NCBI RefSeq assembly: GCF_023586365.1
Contig: NZ_CP097759.1
Coordinates: forward strand, 124,001-188,000
DNA length: 64,000 bases
Origin: Blochmannia endosymbiont of Camponotus sp.
GTDB taxonomy: Bacteria > Pseudomonadota > Gammaproteobacteria > Enterobacterales > Enterobacteriaceae
Direction: 5' to 3'
Part shown: positions 41,572-52,381 of the stretch, piece by piece
Layout of the letters: each line of letters starts with the position of its first letter
Numbering within the stretch: the stretch's first letter is position 1
The notes under the pieces: generated by a model
Database searches by the model: none
Told to the model about the DNA's origin: nothing
Seen by the model: the letters and a program-made list of their open reading frames with translations, nothing else
Program-made: the position numbers and the translations under genes

Positions 41572-42036
41572 ATGACTAAAAATAATATAGAAGTATTGTC
41601 CAGTAATCTGGCGTGTTTTACAAAAAAAACAGATAATTTACAAGGATTTATCCAGGTTAGAGCGGCACATCGACGCGAGCTCATTGATGATTATATTGAA
41701 TTAATTGCAGATTTAATTCAAGAACGTGGGGAAGCGCGTCAAGTAGATTTAGCATTAAGCCTTGGAGTAACGCAGCCAACAGTAGCAAAAATGTTAAAAA
41801 AGTTAATTGCTTCTTCATTAATTAATCATAAACGCTATTGTGGAGTGTCGTTGACAGAACAAGGGAGACAATTGGCTAATGAAAATCATATACGACACAA
41901 AATTGTAAAAACTTTTTTAATGGATTTAGGCATCAATAAAAAAATTGCTCAAAGAGATGCAGAAGGCATTGAGCATCATGTCAGCAATGAAACATTGTTG
42001 GCATTTATTCAATTCTCTAAGCGCTTCAATAAATAA
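41572..42036 (+). CDS. mntR: Manganese-responsive transcriptional regulator MntR
   Basis: DtxR-family repressor/activator that with Mn2+ represses manganese import and activates export genes. The N-terminal winged helix spans about 35-95 ([31 protein letters not shown]). The metal/dimerisation domain has [13 protein letters not shown], which contains the Glu, Glu and His ligand positions of the family. 154 residues (E. coli 155). The start [10 protein letters not shown] aligns poorly but is the only ATG before the domain. Its targets are not in the window. Confidence 0.92.
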   Translation: MTKNNIEVLSSNLACFTKKTDNLQGFIQVRAAHRRELIDDYIELIADLIQERGEARQVDLALSLGVTQPTVAKMLKKLIASSLINHKRYCGVSLTEQGRQLANENHIRHKIVKTFLMDLGINKKIAQRDAEGIEHHVSNETLLAFIQFSKRFNK

Positions 42037-42500
42037 TCATCTATGTACGTGGTTTATATTTATATATGTAACACATAGATGGTAAAAAATAATTTTTAAC
42101 ACTGTGTATTATAATTATAGGTATTTAATTTTGGGTTTTTTTATTTTAATAAGTTTTTTGTTTAAATTCATTTAAGTAATTATTATTTAATTTTATCAGA
42201 AAAACGTATAAAATTTATGTTATCTTTTTATTTGTTAAAGAATAAATATTTTGTTCTATACAGAACAGTCAATGTTTTTAATATTTTAGTATAAATTTTA
42301 AGTATAATCATTCACTCGGTAACAAATATAACATGAATCATTATTTATGTATTTATGTGTGCATGTATGTATAAATAGATGTTTCTATATATTTTAATTA
42401 TTAAAATTGCGGAAAAATTAATTTTTAAAGTATGAGAACATCATTTTTGTATAATAATTTTATGAAGAAATACATATTTTGATCATAAAATCATGAAATT
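42037..42500. other. Spacer between mntR and mltE
   Basis: About 460 bp of AT-rich DNA; nothing recognised. Confidence 0.35.
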
Positions 42501-43145
42501 ATGAAGATGTGTATAATACATTTAGTTGTAATTTTGTTACTAGCAACTTGTGCTCAAAAAAATATTGAAAAAAACGCTACATGGACATTATATACTGATT
42601 CAAAGTATAAGATAACTTATTTTCCTAAACGAATTACACCGTCTATGTATAATGATTATATTCATTATTGTGCTATGAATTATGGAGTAGATGCATCTTT
42701 AGTGAAAGCCATTATTCAAGTAGAATCTAATTATGATCCCACGGTAATTAGTAAATCTAATGCTGTTGGGTTAATGCAGCTTAAAGCGGATACTGCAGGC
42801 AGAGATGCTTATCGTTTGAAAGGATGGAGAGGAGAACCTAGTATTCGTGAATTAAAAAATGCTGCTGTTAATATTGACCTTGGTACTGCTTATTTGTCTA
42901 TATTGCAAAAACAATTAGAGGGAATTATTGATGTAAAAACTAGACGCTATGCCGTAATTGTTGCTTATGTGAATGGGTTAAGTGCGTTGTTGAAAACATT
43001 TTCTATTGATCGTAATTATGCTATTGAAAAAATAAATAAGCTTAATCCGGAACAATTTTACCAACATATACAATCTCATCATCCATCTAAGCAAGCGCAA
43101 CGTTATTTATTTAAAGTTAATTCTATTTATGTTACAGAAAATTAA
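42501..43145 (+). CDS. mltE: Membrane-bound lytic murein transglycosylase E
   Basis: Outer-membrane lipoprotein endolytic transglycosylase (EmtA/MltE) that cleaves glycan strands to form 1,6-anhydroMurNAc. The signal peptide ends in the lipobox LLATC, with Cys17 as the lipidation site. The catalytic Glu75 is in IIQVESNYDP, followed by NAVGLMQLKADTAGRDAY and VAYVNGLSALLKTFS. 214 residues (E. coli 203). It sits alone in a loose region between mntR and the regulator at 44059. Confidence 0.93.
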   Translation: MKMCIIHLVVILLLATCAQKNIEKNATWTLYTDSKYKITYFPKRITPSMYNDYIHYCAMNYGVDASLVKAIIQVESNYDPTVISKSNAVGLMQLKADTAGRDAYRLKGWRGEPSIRELKNAAVNIDLGTAYLSILQKQLEGIIDVKTRRYAVIVAYVNGLSALLKTFSIDRNYAIEKINKLNPEQFYQHIQSHHPSKQAQRYLFKVNSIYVTEN

Positions 43146-44058
43146 TTGTAATAATAAATAGCGTAGATTTATACAAGTATTTTATTTTTGATAAAATTTT
43201 ATGAGACATATGTCATGACCATTGTGATTTGATGAAACATATTATTAGTATAATTTATTCGTAGCAGGTTAATTTTATGTACTTTAAATAAGTAAATGGT
43301 ATATTTAGTTTCGGTTGTTATTGAAATAAATACAGGATATTGATAAAACTTTTGCACGATAATGAACGGCTGGTTTGGCTAAGTTAAATTGGTTATAATG
43401 ATATTGAAAATATAATAATACTTTTTGTTCTAATTATTTAATTAAAAAACTTTTTCCATGTAGCGAATAACTTGTGTTTATCTATTTGATATATATATAA
43501 TATATTTCAATTATTATTGATCAAATACAAATGGCAGTTAATTCTAATGATTTAGATATATACGGTTAATTTATATTTTTGTTAGAAGGTATTTCTGTCC
43601 CGAGGAATACTTACCAATAGTGAATTTAAAAATTACTAATTTTTGAATTTTTGTGATATTTGGTTTATAACATGGTTATTTTTAGTAAAAATTTAAGAAT
43701 TTCAAATAATGCGATAATGTTTGATGAAAAATATAATATTATTTTTTAAATGAATAGTTGATAGATATATTATAATGTTTGTTAAATTTTAATAAAAGGG
43801 AAGTGTGTTGAATTTAGTTGGGTATTTAACAAATTTATCAATGGGTGTTTTAACTGAAGAAGTGGTTCTTGTTTGAAAGAATATATAAACAAATGTATTT
43901 TATTTTTTAATATGTTTTTAGTAGTTGTTAGTTAATAACGTATATAATCCGGTTAGTTATTGAAGCCGCATATTATTGTCACATGTATGTTGCATAACAA
44001 TTAAAATTTTAGAGTTAAAATCAAGATAATATGAATCATTATTATTTGTTTGATTGTA
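43146..44058. other. 0.9-kb spacer after mltE
   Basis: No coding frame was recognised. A 7-bp AT hairpin (43179-43185/43191-43197) followed by TTTT lies about 35 bp after mltE and may end its transcript. A 7-bp stem-loop with a GTCCC-containing loop lies at about 43589-43610. Confidence 0.4.
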
Positions 44059-44697
44059 TTATGTAATTTCAGTGCACTGCATAGTGCAGTCATTACATTC
44101 AAATCCCAATTCTGAATGGAAAGTGCAAATATTACATGAGTTTATTTCTTTGCAACAATATAGTTTAATGTGATCTTTTTTAGTGTATAAGTACACAAAA
44201 CCAATGCTGAGTAATATTACAACCATTATTGTCAGAGTAATCATGTATTTTATATGAGCTTTTATATTTAGTAAAATAGAAGATGATAATAAATTATTGT
44301 TTTGATCTGTGTTTTTATGTAGGGAGGGAGATACGCATGGTCGATCTTCGTGTATTTTTTCTATAATTAATTGATTGTTTAGCTTCAGCCCTCGCTTAGG
44401 AATAGTTATAATAGATGAGGAATCTAGTCCAAAAGATGTTAAGGTTTTTCTTATTACACTAATTTGTTGATTTAAGTTGCCGTTAGATGGTTCCAACCCA
44501 TAAGCTCTCCAAACGTTTGAAAACAAGTGTTCTCGGGTGACTGGCGCACAAACATCAATATTGTGTCGTTTAATAAGCTCTTCTAATACTCGTCCAGCAG
44601 AATTAGATAATTTTACTGATGTATCGGAATCAGTTAATAATGTCAGAGTATATTCTGTAGTGTCAAATATTATAGTTGATTGAATGACATATTTCAT
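44059..44697 (-). CDS. ToxR/CadC-like membrane winged-helix regulator with Cys-rich C-terminus
   Basis: Predicted transmembrane transcription factor of 212 residues. Residues about 1-108 form an OmpR/PhoB-type winged helix (VKLSNSAGRVLEELI, VTREHLFSNVWRAYG, NGNLNQQISVIRKTL, IITIPKRGLKL). A Ser/Asn linker leads to one TM helix (about 151-171). The 41-residue tail, predicted periplasmic, has seven Cys (181, 182, 188, 191, 201, 204, 208) including two CxxC motifs. The architecture is known (ToxR, CadC), but I recognise no named orthologue. It is divergent from the OprC-type receptor, so it may control it; metal or redox sensing is an inference. Confidence 0.85.
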   Translation of the reverse strand: MKYVIQSTIIFDTTEYTLTLLTDSDTSVKLSNSAGRVLEELIKRHNIDVCAPVTREHLFSNVWRAYGLEPSNGNLNQQISVIRKTLTSFGLDSSSIITIPKRGLKLNNQLIIEKIHEDRPCVSPSLHKNTDQNNNLLSSSILLNIKAHIKYMITLTIMVVILLSIGFVYLYTKKDHIKLYCCKEINSCNICTFHSELGFECNDCTMQCTEIT

Positions 44698-45287
44698 TTA
44701 ATTACTCTATATGAACTGTACATGGATAAAATCAACATTTATATCATCTGTTTACATAAGGATTCAAATAGTATATTTTTTAATTTATATATATAAATAC
44801 TGTGAAAAGTATTTCATCATAAAATGCATTAACATAATTGTAATTTATGTTTATGTAGATTGTGGTTGTTTGTAATTTATTTTTTGATAGTATAACAACA
44901 TTTTGTAAAAATCTAGCATATTAGTATGTGTACTGCTCAAATCAATATCAAAGGGATATTGATTTGAGCAGTTGATTCTTCTGATAAATTAAATAAGACG
45001 TGTTAACTAAACTTCAGTTGAGAATATAGAATAGTAAGTACCGTGATTTCATCAGTGTTTAGTACAATATTTAGAATGCATATTATATATCCACGATTTG
45101 TTTTTAAGCATTATGATATTTGTAAATAATCTCAAGATTAGGTATTTAGTTGGAAACGATCAGTTTCAATCGAGATTATTAATATTATCTATTTATTTGA
45201 TTTTATATTAGAAGAAATTAAGTTTTTAATATATATTGTAATAAAGATATCAATATATTGAAAAGAATGTAATAGTTACGAGTATAT
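44698..45287. promoter_or_regulatory. Divergent control region of the regulator and oprC-like gene
   Basis: A 590-bp spacer between two divergent genes. It contains an 18-bp perfect inverted repeat (44932-44972) and a second element (45125-45180) with a 9-bp outer stem and an inner hairpin. Both promoters should lie here. No consensus promoter could be fixed because the whole region is AT-rich. Confidence 0.5.
44932..44972. repeat. Perfect 18-bp inverted repeat, candidate operator or hairpin
   Basis: Arms 44932-44949 and 44955-44972 (ACTGCTCAAATCAATATC and exact complement) flank a 5-nt loop AAAGG. It lies 235 bp upstream of the regulator start and 316 bp upstream of the receptor start. It has no adjoining U-tract, so it does not look like an ordinary terminator. 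Confidence 0.65.
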
Positions 45288-47432
45288 ATGGTATATGGAA
45301 AATTTTTTTATAATAATAAAATATTAATTCAAAAAATATTATTTTTGATATGTTTTGTGTTCGGCATATTCACTCTTAATAATTCTCAAGCTCATTCAGA
45401 TGGTGTGTCTGTTAGTAGTAAACCTAAAGATACTTTGGCATCAATATCTAGTGGTATACAAAAAAAACCTATATTATTCCAAGGAAAAATGCATGATGAC
45501 GTCATAACTATTATTTCACCAAAAAATTCCCCATTGATTTTCAGTGATTCTCCTGCAACGTCTTTGCAATCGTCGTATGTAATTGATGTTTCTGATTATT
45601 TAAAAGATATTGCTGGATTTTCTTCTATTCGTAATGGAGGAGTGAATAACGAACCAGTGTTTAGGGGAATGTTTGGATCTCGAATGCGTATTTTGATGGA
45701 TAATGGCGAAATACTCGGCGCTTGTTTTTCTCATATGGATCCTGTTAGCGCTTATATTTTTCCCGAAACTTTTGATATTTTAAATATTATTAAAGGCCCT
45801 CAAACAGTACTGTGGGGCCCTGTAACATCTGCGGGTACGTTGCAATTTGAACGATATCATCCTCGATTTGATAAATCAAAAATTCAATTGCGCAGTAATG
45901 TAACAATCGGTGCGAATAAAAAAATAGATAAAAATATAGATAGTATTATGGGAAATAAATACGGCTATATTAGATTAATAGGCAATATTTCTCGTTCAGA
46001 CGATTATCGTGATGGTCATAAAAACCAAGTACATTCTGCGTGGTATAAATGGAACGCTGATGCGATTTTGTCATTTAATTTAAGTGCAGATACATATTTA
46101 GAAGTCAGTTTGGGGCAGGGAAATGGTACTGCAAATTATGCCGCTCGATCTATGGATGGGTTATGTTTTGCGAGAGAAAGTTATGGGATGAAAATAGAAA
46201 CCTTAGATATCAGTAAAGTATTAGATAAAATTGAACTACAAGCTTGGCATAATTATGTAAACCATATTATGGCTGATACTGTGTCTCATAATACAGAATT
46301 ATCTACTGAAAAATGTTGTGGGTTTAGTAGTAATGTTAATAATAACGTTGATCGATTAATATGGGGTGCACGAGGTATTACTGTATCTCAATGGGACAAT
46401 ATCAAATGTCATAGTGGTGCAGATATTCAAATTAATACACATAGAAAACATATGGAATCTAATCCTCATTGGAAAACAGACATTGCCTCTCGAGATACTG
46501 GTATATTTACCGAATTGATTGTTGATTCGTTGTCAAACAGAAGATTTATTGGGGGGGCACGACTGGAATATAGTGTTATTAATTTTAATAATTGTTCTAA
46601 ATATAAACGGCACAGTATAGTATATCCTGCTGGATTTATGCGTTATGAGAATAATATTAATCCGTTGTTGTCATATTGTATTGGTGTAGGCACAAGTTTT
46701 CGATTGCCTGATTATTGGGAGTTATTTTATACTAAATCCGGAGAAAACATTAATATAGACGATATTTTAAAATTAAAACCTGAAAAAACTATTCAGATGG
46801 ATATAGGAGCACGTTTTCAACATCTACAAATCAATGGATGGATATCATCTTATGCTGGATATGTTAAAGATTTTATCCTATGTGATTATCGTAACGATGA
46901 CATTATACAAGATGCTATTAGTTATTCGGAGAACATTCATGCTAAAATATGCGGCACTGAAGTAGGATTAAATTATCAATTTAATGAGCATTGGCATACT
47001 ACAACTGATATCTCATGGGTTTGGGGAATGAATGTTGACAATGGCAGCACTTTATTTAGAGCTCCTCCATTGGAGGGTAGAGTTACATGTCAATGGATAC
47101 GAGGAAGTTATAGTGTAGCTGCGAAGTGGAAATTAGCATTGCCGCAATCTATTAATAGTTCGTTGATGTCACCGGGGTCTTTTGTTTCTAGAAATATGTT
47201 GTCTCATACAGGTGTAAATTGTAATACTTCAGGATTTGGAATATTTTCCATGCATTTTGCATGGAAAAGTTCTCAATTTTATAAATTTAGTATTGGTGTA
47301 GACAATTTACTAAATCATAATTATAGAGGATATCTGAATTCGTGTGTTCATAAACGGCTTGGATATCCTTCCGGTACTTTGATTTATGAACCAGGGCGTA
47401 TTTGGTGGATTAAATTAGGGATGGAATTATAA
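45288..47432 (+). CDS. oprC: TonB-dependent outer-membrane receptor, OprC (copper) family
   Basis: 22-strand TonB-dependent barrel with plug, 714 residues. The signal peptide ends near residue 35 (SQA). A TonB-box-like DVITII lies at about 71-76. The plug has DYLKDIAGFSSIRNGGVNNEPVFRGMFGSRM and IIKGPQTVLWGP. The sequence closely parallels Pseudomonas OprC, and the OprC copper-binding motifs are present: CxxxM as C146-M150 (GACFSHMD) and HxM as H326-M328 (NHIMAD). Hence copper uptake is the likely role. It needs TonB-ExbBD, not seen here. It ends normally in a barrel closing strand (WWIKLGMEL). The function is by homology. Confidence 0.9.
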   Translation: MVYGKFFYNNKILIQKILFLICFVFGIFTLNNSQAHSDGVSVSSKPKDTLASISSGIQKKPILFQGKMHDDVITIISPKNSPLIFSDSPATSLQSSYVIDVSDYLKDIAGFSSIRNGGVNNEPVFRGMFGSRMRILMDNGEILGACFSHMDPVSAYIFPETFDILNIIKGPQTVLWGPVTSAGTLQFERYHPRFDKSKIQLRSNVTIGANKKIDKNIDSIMGNKYGYIRLIGNISRSDDYRDGHKNQVHSAWYKWNADAILSFNLSADTYLEVSLGQGNGTANYAARSMDGLCFARESYGMKIETLDISKVLDKIELQAWHNYVNHIMADTVSHNTELSTEKCCGFSSNVNNNVDRLIWGARGITVSQWDNIKCHSGADIQINTHRKHMESNPHWKTDIASRDTGIFTELIVDSLSNRRFIGGARLEYSVINFNNCSKYKRHSIVYPAGFMRYENNINPLLSYCIGVGTSFRLPDYWELFYTKSGENINIDDILKLKPEKTIQMDIGARFQHLQINGWISSYAGYVKDFILCDYRNDDIIQDAISYSENIHAKICGTEVGLNYQFNEHWHTTTDISWVWGMNVDNGSTLFRAPPLEGRVTCQWIRGSYSVAAKWKLALPQSINSSLMSPGSFVSRNMLSHTGVNCNTSGFGIFSMHFAWKSSQFYKFSIGVDNLLNHNYRGYLNSCVHKRLGYPSGTLIYEPGRIWWIKLGMEL

Positions 47433-47590
47433 GAAAAAGATAAAAAATGTTTATTTATATTAATGTGATTGATGTGACGAGTGCGGATGAATTTGTCATG
47501 ATTTTTTGAAACAACCTAATAGCTTGACTTGTGTTCACAGTGGATTTAGCGGTGCATATATGTATAAAAATTTAAATTGTACTTTGATTG

Positions 47591-47809
47591 TTATCGGCTA
47601 CGGAAAATAATTCTTCCTTTACTTAAATCGTATGGTGTTAGCTCAACGGTGACTTTGTCTCCTGTTAATATTCGAATGTAGTTTTTTCTTATTTTTCCAG
47701 AAATATGTGCCACAATGGTGTGTCCATTTTCTAACTTTACACGAAACATCGTATTAGGTAAGGTATCTAGTACGATGCCGTGCATTTCAAAGCTATCTTC
47801 TTTTGTCAT
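47591..47809 (-). CDS. infA: Translation initiation factor IF-1
   Basis: 72-residue OB-fold protein binding the 30S A site during initiation. Nearly identical to E. coli IF-1: [41 protein letters not shown] and the end [11 protein letters not shown]. It converges on the oprC-like gene and precedes trxB in the same minus-strand direction. The E. coli neighbours aat, cydC and cydD, between infA and trxB, are missing. Confidence 0.98.
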   Translation of the reverse strand: MTKEDSFEMHGIVLDTLPNTMFRVKLENGHTIVAHISGKIRKNYIRILTGDKVTVELTPYDLSKGRIIFRSR

Positions 47810-48307
47810 TATGATCTCTAAAAATTCAATAAACGATCCGGGATCATCTCATAATATTAGAAGCTAATCAAGTGTTGATTTTATATGTACGATCATTTAA
47901 GTACTTAATTTTAATAACTTTATTAAAAAGTTTATTTTTTTCTGTCAAATACAATTACTAAGTTATAACTATAATAATAAAACTATAATGGGGTCTATTT
48001 TATTATAGATTGGTTATTTCTTTTATTTATTTTAGACATATACATTGCTGCTGCAGTAAGAATACTATTTTTTGTTTTGTATTTTGTGTGTTCAGGTTGT
48101 AATATGTATAAATTTATGTAGTTAACTGTATATATTTACTCAACGTTGTTACTACGTAACGTATTCTGGATAGCACCAGCCATTAGTTTATACTTGTTAA
48201 ATATTAATTTTTATTTTTAGATTTTATAAGTACGAGTAATTATATATTTTATTTAAAAATTAATGGATAATTTTATTCGAATTTTGTTTTATTTATGTGT
48301 TGATGTA
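47810..48307. other. Spacer between infA and trxB
   Basis: About 500 bp upstream of infA. aat and cydCD, which lie here in E. coli, are not recognisable. Nothing else was identified. Confidence 0.4.
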
Positions 48308-49886
<1,579 letters not shown>

Positions 49887-52265
49887 GTGATTAATTTTAT
49901 ATTAATTGGTGTAAGTATAACTTTATTATATTTAATTATCTCATTAATTAGTTTTAATCCTGCAGATCCTGGATGGTTACAGACTATGTGGGATGGATCT
50001 ATTCATAATATTGGAGGTATGTTAGGGGCGAAAATTTCTGATTGCTTATTTTTTATTTTTGGTATTCCAGTTTATATAATTCCATTATTTCTATTTTTTT
50101 ATCTTTGGAAGATTTATGTGCAGGGTATACGTATTACTGTTTTTATTTTTGTATTTAAATTAATAGGTATATTAATCTTATTATTCGCGTGTTGTGGATT
50201 AGCTCATGTAGCATTTGATAATTTTTTTTATTTTTCTTCTGGTGGCATAGTAGGAAGCATATCGTATGATATTATTTCATCTTACGAAAAAATGACTCAT
50301 CATATCAGTATAATTTTATTTTTTTTAATTGGAATTATTGATATTATAGTGTTTTTTAATAGATTTTTTTGGATGATTTTAAAAACTATTAAGAATCAAT
50401 TATTTAATTATTTACGCTATTTAAGTATATTATTGTTTTGTAACAAAAAATATAGATATCAATTTATTCATCAAAAATCGTGTGCTAAACGATTCACATA
50501 TCCATTGGTTTTTTCTACACAGGATCCTGATTTTTTAAAAAATTCAACAAATGATTTATTAAACATACAAATCATTCCTGATGTATCTAAAAATATTAAC
50601 AAATCTACTAAGCAATTTAATCCTATTTTAAAAAATAATTTTTTTAAAATGAAATGCATTTCAGCGATAAAGATATTTAGTCAAGGTTTCAATTTTATTG
50701 GGCGTTTGTTATTTTGTTCTAAATTATGCATAAGTAAGTCAGGTTACGATTATTATCACAAAAAATATGTGACTAATGTTGTTTCTACAGGGAAAAATTG
50801 TTCTATAAAAATTAATACATTTGACAAAACAATTTGTAGTAGCAGTAACAATATGCATTGTGCTGACAAAAAAGAACAAAAACATAATGCATCATTGATA
50901 CAAGATTTAAATGTAGTACGTATTGATAGAAATGACATTGTTCAAAAACTTCCCATGGTTGTTAACACAAACATAAAACAACATGTACCTTTGTTTAAAT
51001 ATAAAAAAGTCCCTGCGGGACATCATGATTTATGTTATAGTAATCGCGCTGCTATTTTTCCGGGTACAGACTTATTGACTACATCTTCTTCAGAAAAAAC
51101 AACGATAAACTGCCTGGAGTTAAAAAAAACTTCCCAGTTGCTAGAATCGAAACTACTAGAATATCACATTATAGCAAATGTGGCTAATATTATTCCTGGA
51201 CCGGTAATTACTCGATTTGAATTGAATTTATCACCGGGTATAAAATCGTCAAGAATTTCTAATTTATCACGCGATTTAGCTCGTGTTTTATACACAAATT
51301 CTGTTAAAGTGGTAGATGTAATTCCTGGTACTCCATATGTTGGATTAGAAATTCCTAATAAACAGCGCAGAACAGTATATCTAGGAGATATAATTGGTTC
51401 AGATCAGTTTAAAAATATCAATACTCCATTAGCGTTGGTCTTGGGAAAGGATGTAGCTGGACAGCCGTTAATTGTGGATCTTAAATCCCTACCTCATTTA
51501 TTAGTTGCTGGTACTACTGGATCAGGTAAGTCTGTGGGGATTAATGCTATGATTATTAGTCTTTTATATAAAGCTACGCCAGAGGAAGTGCGTTTTATTA
51601 TGATTGATCCCAAAATTTTAGAATTATCAATATATTCAGGTATCCCTCATCTTTTAAAACAAATTGTTACCAATACACAAGAAGTGTATGAAGTATTACA
51701 ATGGTGTATAAAGGAAATGGAGCGTCGTTATAAACTGATGGCAATGCTTAGTGTTCGGAATTTAGAAAATTATAACAGTCATGTAACTCAATTTTATTCT
51801 AAAGAATATGTAACAAATAATATCAGCAAATGCGTGCATAATAATACTGCATCTTGTTCTAATACATTAGACAAATTACCTTATATTGTAATTATTGTAG
51901 ATGAATTTTCAGATTTGATGATGACTACAACAAAAAAAGTGGAAGAATTAGTTATTCGTTTAACACAAAAGGCTCGCGCCGCTGGGATTCATGTAATATT
52001 AGCAACTCAAAGACCGTCAGTGGATGTAATTACTGGAGTAATTAAAGCAAATATTCCAGCCCGTATAGCTTTTACTGTATCAAGTAAAATAGATTCTCGT
52101 ACTATTCTTGATCAATCCGGAGCAGAATCTTTATTAGGTATGGGCGATATGTTATATTTAGGGCCTAACTCTTCCACGTCTACTCGGGTACATGGGGCCT
52201 TTGTAGAAGATCGAGAAATACATGCAGTAGTTAATTTTTGGAAAAATCAAATGATTAGTTCATGA
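49887..52265 (+). CDS. ftsK: DNA translocase FtsK, lacking the C-terminal gamma domain
   Basis: Septal DNA pump coupling division with chromosome segregation. Residues about 1-165 carry the membrane segments (SFNPADPGWLQTMWDGSIHNIGGM as in E. coli). A short divergent linker runs to about 400. The motor has Walker A GTTGSGKSVG at about 541-550, Walker B IIVDEFSDLMM and ATQRPSVDVITG. It ends soon after VHGAFVEDREIHAVVNFW, so the DNA-reading, XerD-activating gamma winged helix is absent. 792 residues (E. coli 1329). GTG start; an in-frame stop lies just upstream (49872). Confidence 0.94.
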   Translation: MINFILIGVSITLLYLIISLISFNPADPGWLQTMWDGSIHNIGGMLGAKISDCLFFIFGIPVYIIPLFLFFYLWKIYVQGIRITVFIFVFKLIGILILLFACCGLAHVAFDNFFYFSSGGIVGSISYDIISSYEKMTHHISIILFFLIGIIDIIVFFNRFFWMILKTIKNQLFNYLRYLSILLFCNKKYRYQFIHQKSCAKRFTYPLVFSTQDPDFLKNSTNDLLNIQIIPDVSKNINKSTKQFNPILKNNFFKMKCISAIKIFSQGFNFIGRLLFCSKLCISKSGYDYYHKKYVTNVVSTGKNCSIKINTFDKTICSSSNNMHCADKKEQKHNASLIQDLNVVRIDRNDIVQKLPMVVNTNIKQHVPLFKYKKVPAGHHDLCYSNRAAIFPGTDLLTTSSSEKTTINCLELKKTSQLLESKLLEYHIIANVANIIPGPVITRFELNLSPGIKSSRISNLSRDLARVLYTNSVKVVDVIPGTPYVGLEIPNKQRRTVYLGDIIGSDQFKNINTPLALVLGKDVAGQPLIVDLKSLPHLLVAGTTGSGKSVGINAMIISLLYKATPEEVRFIMIDPKILELSIYSGIPHLLKQIVTNTQEVYEVLQWCIKEMERRYKLMAMLSVRNLENYNSHVTQFYSKEYVTNNISKCVHNNTASCSNTLDKLPYIVIIVDEFSDLMMTTTKKVEELVIRLTQKARAAGIHVILATQRPSVDVITGVIKANIPARIAFTVSSKIDSRTILDQSGAESLLGMGDMLYLGPNSSTSTRVHGAFVEDREIHAVVNFWKNQMISS

Positions 52266-52284
52266 TCTTTGCTGAGTAATCAGA

Positions 52285-52328
52285 ATTATATATCGCGTAT
52301 ATAGATGCATATATACGCGATATATAAT
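52285..52328 (+). terminator. 19-bp hairpin after ftsK
   Basis: Arms 52285-52303 and 52310-52328 are exact complements around GATGCA, with a CGCG core. It lies 20 bp after the ftsK stop and ahead of ATTTTGTTTATTT. Likely terminates ftsK or reduces read-through into lolA. Confidence 0.6.
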
Positions 52329-52381
52329 ATTTTGTTTATTTAAACAATATATATCATGTTCATGGAGATAATTAACTCAGA

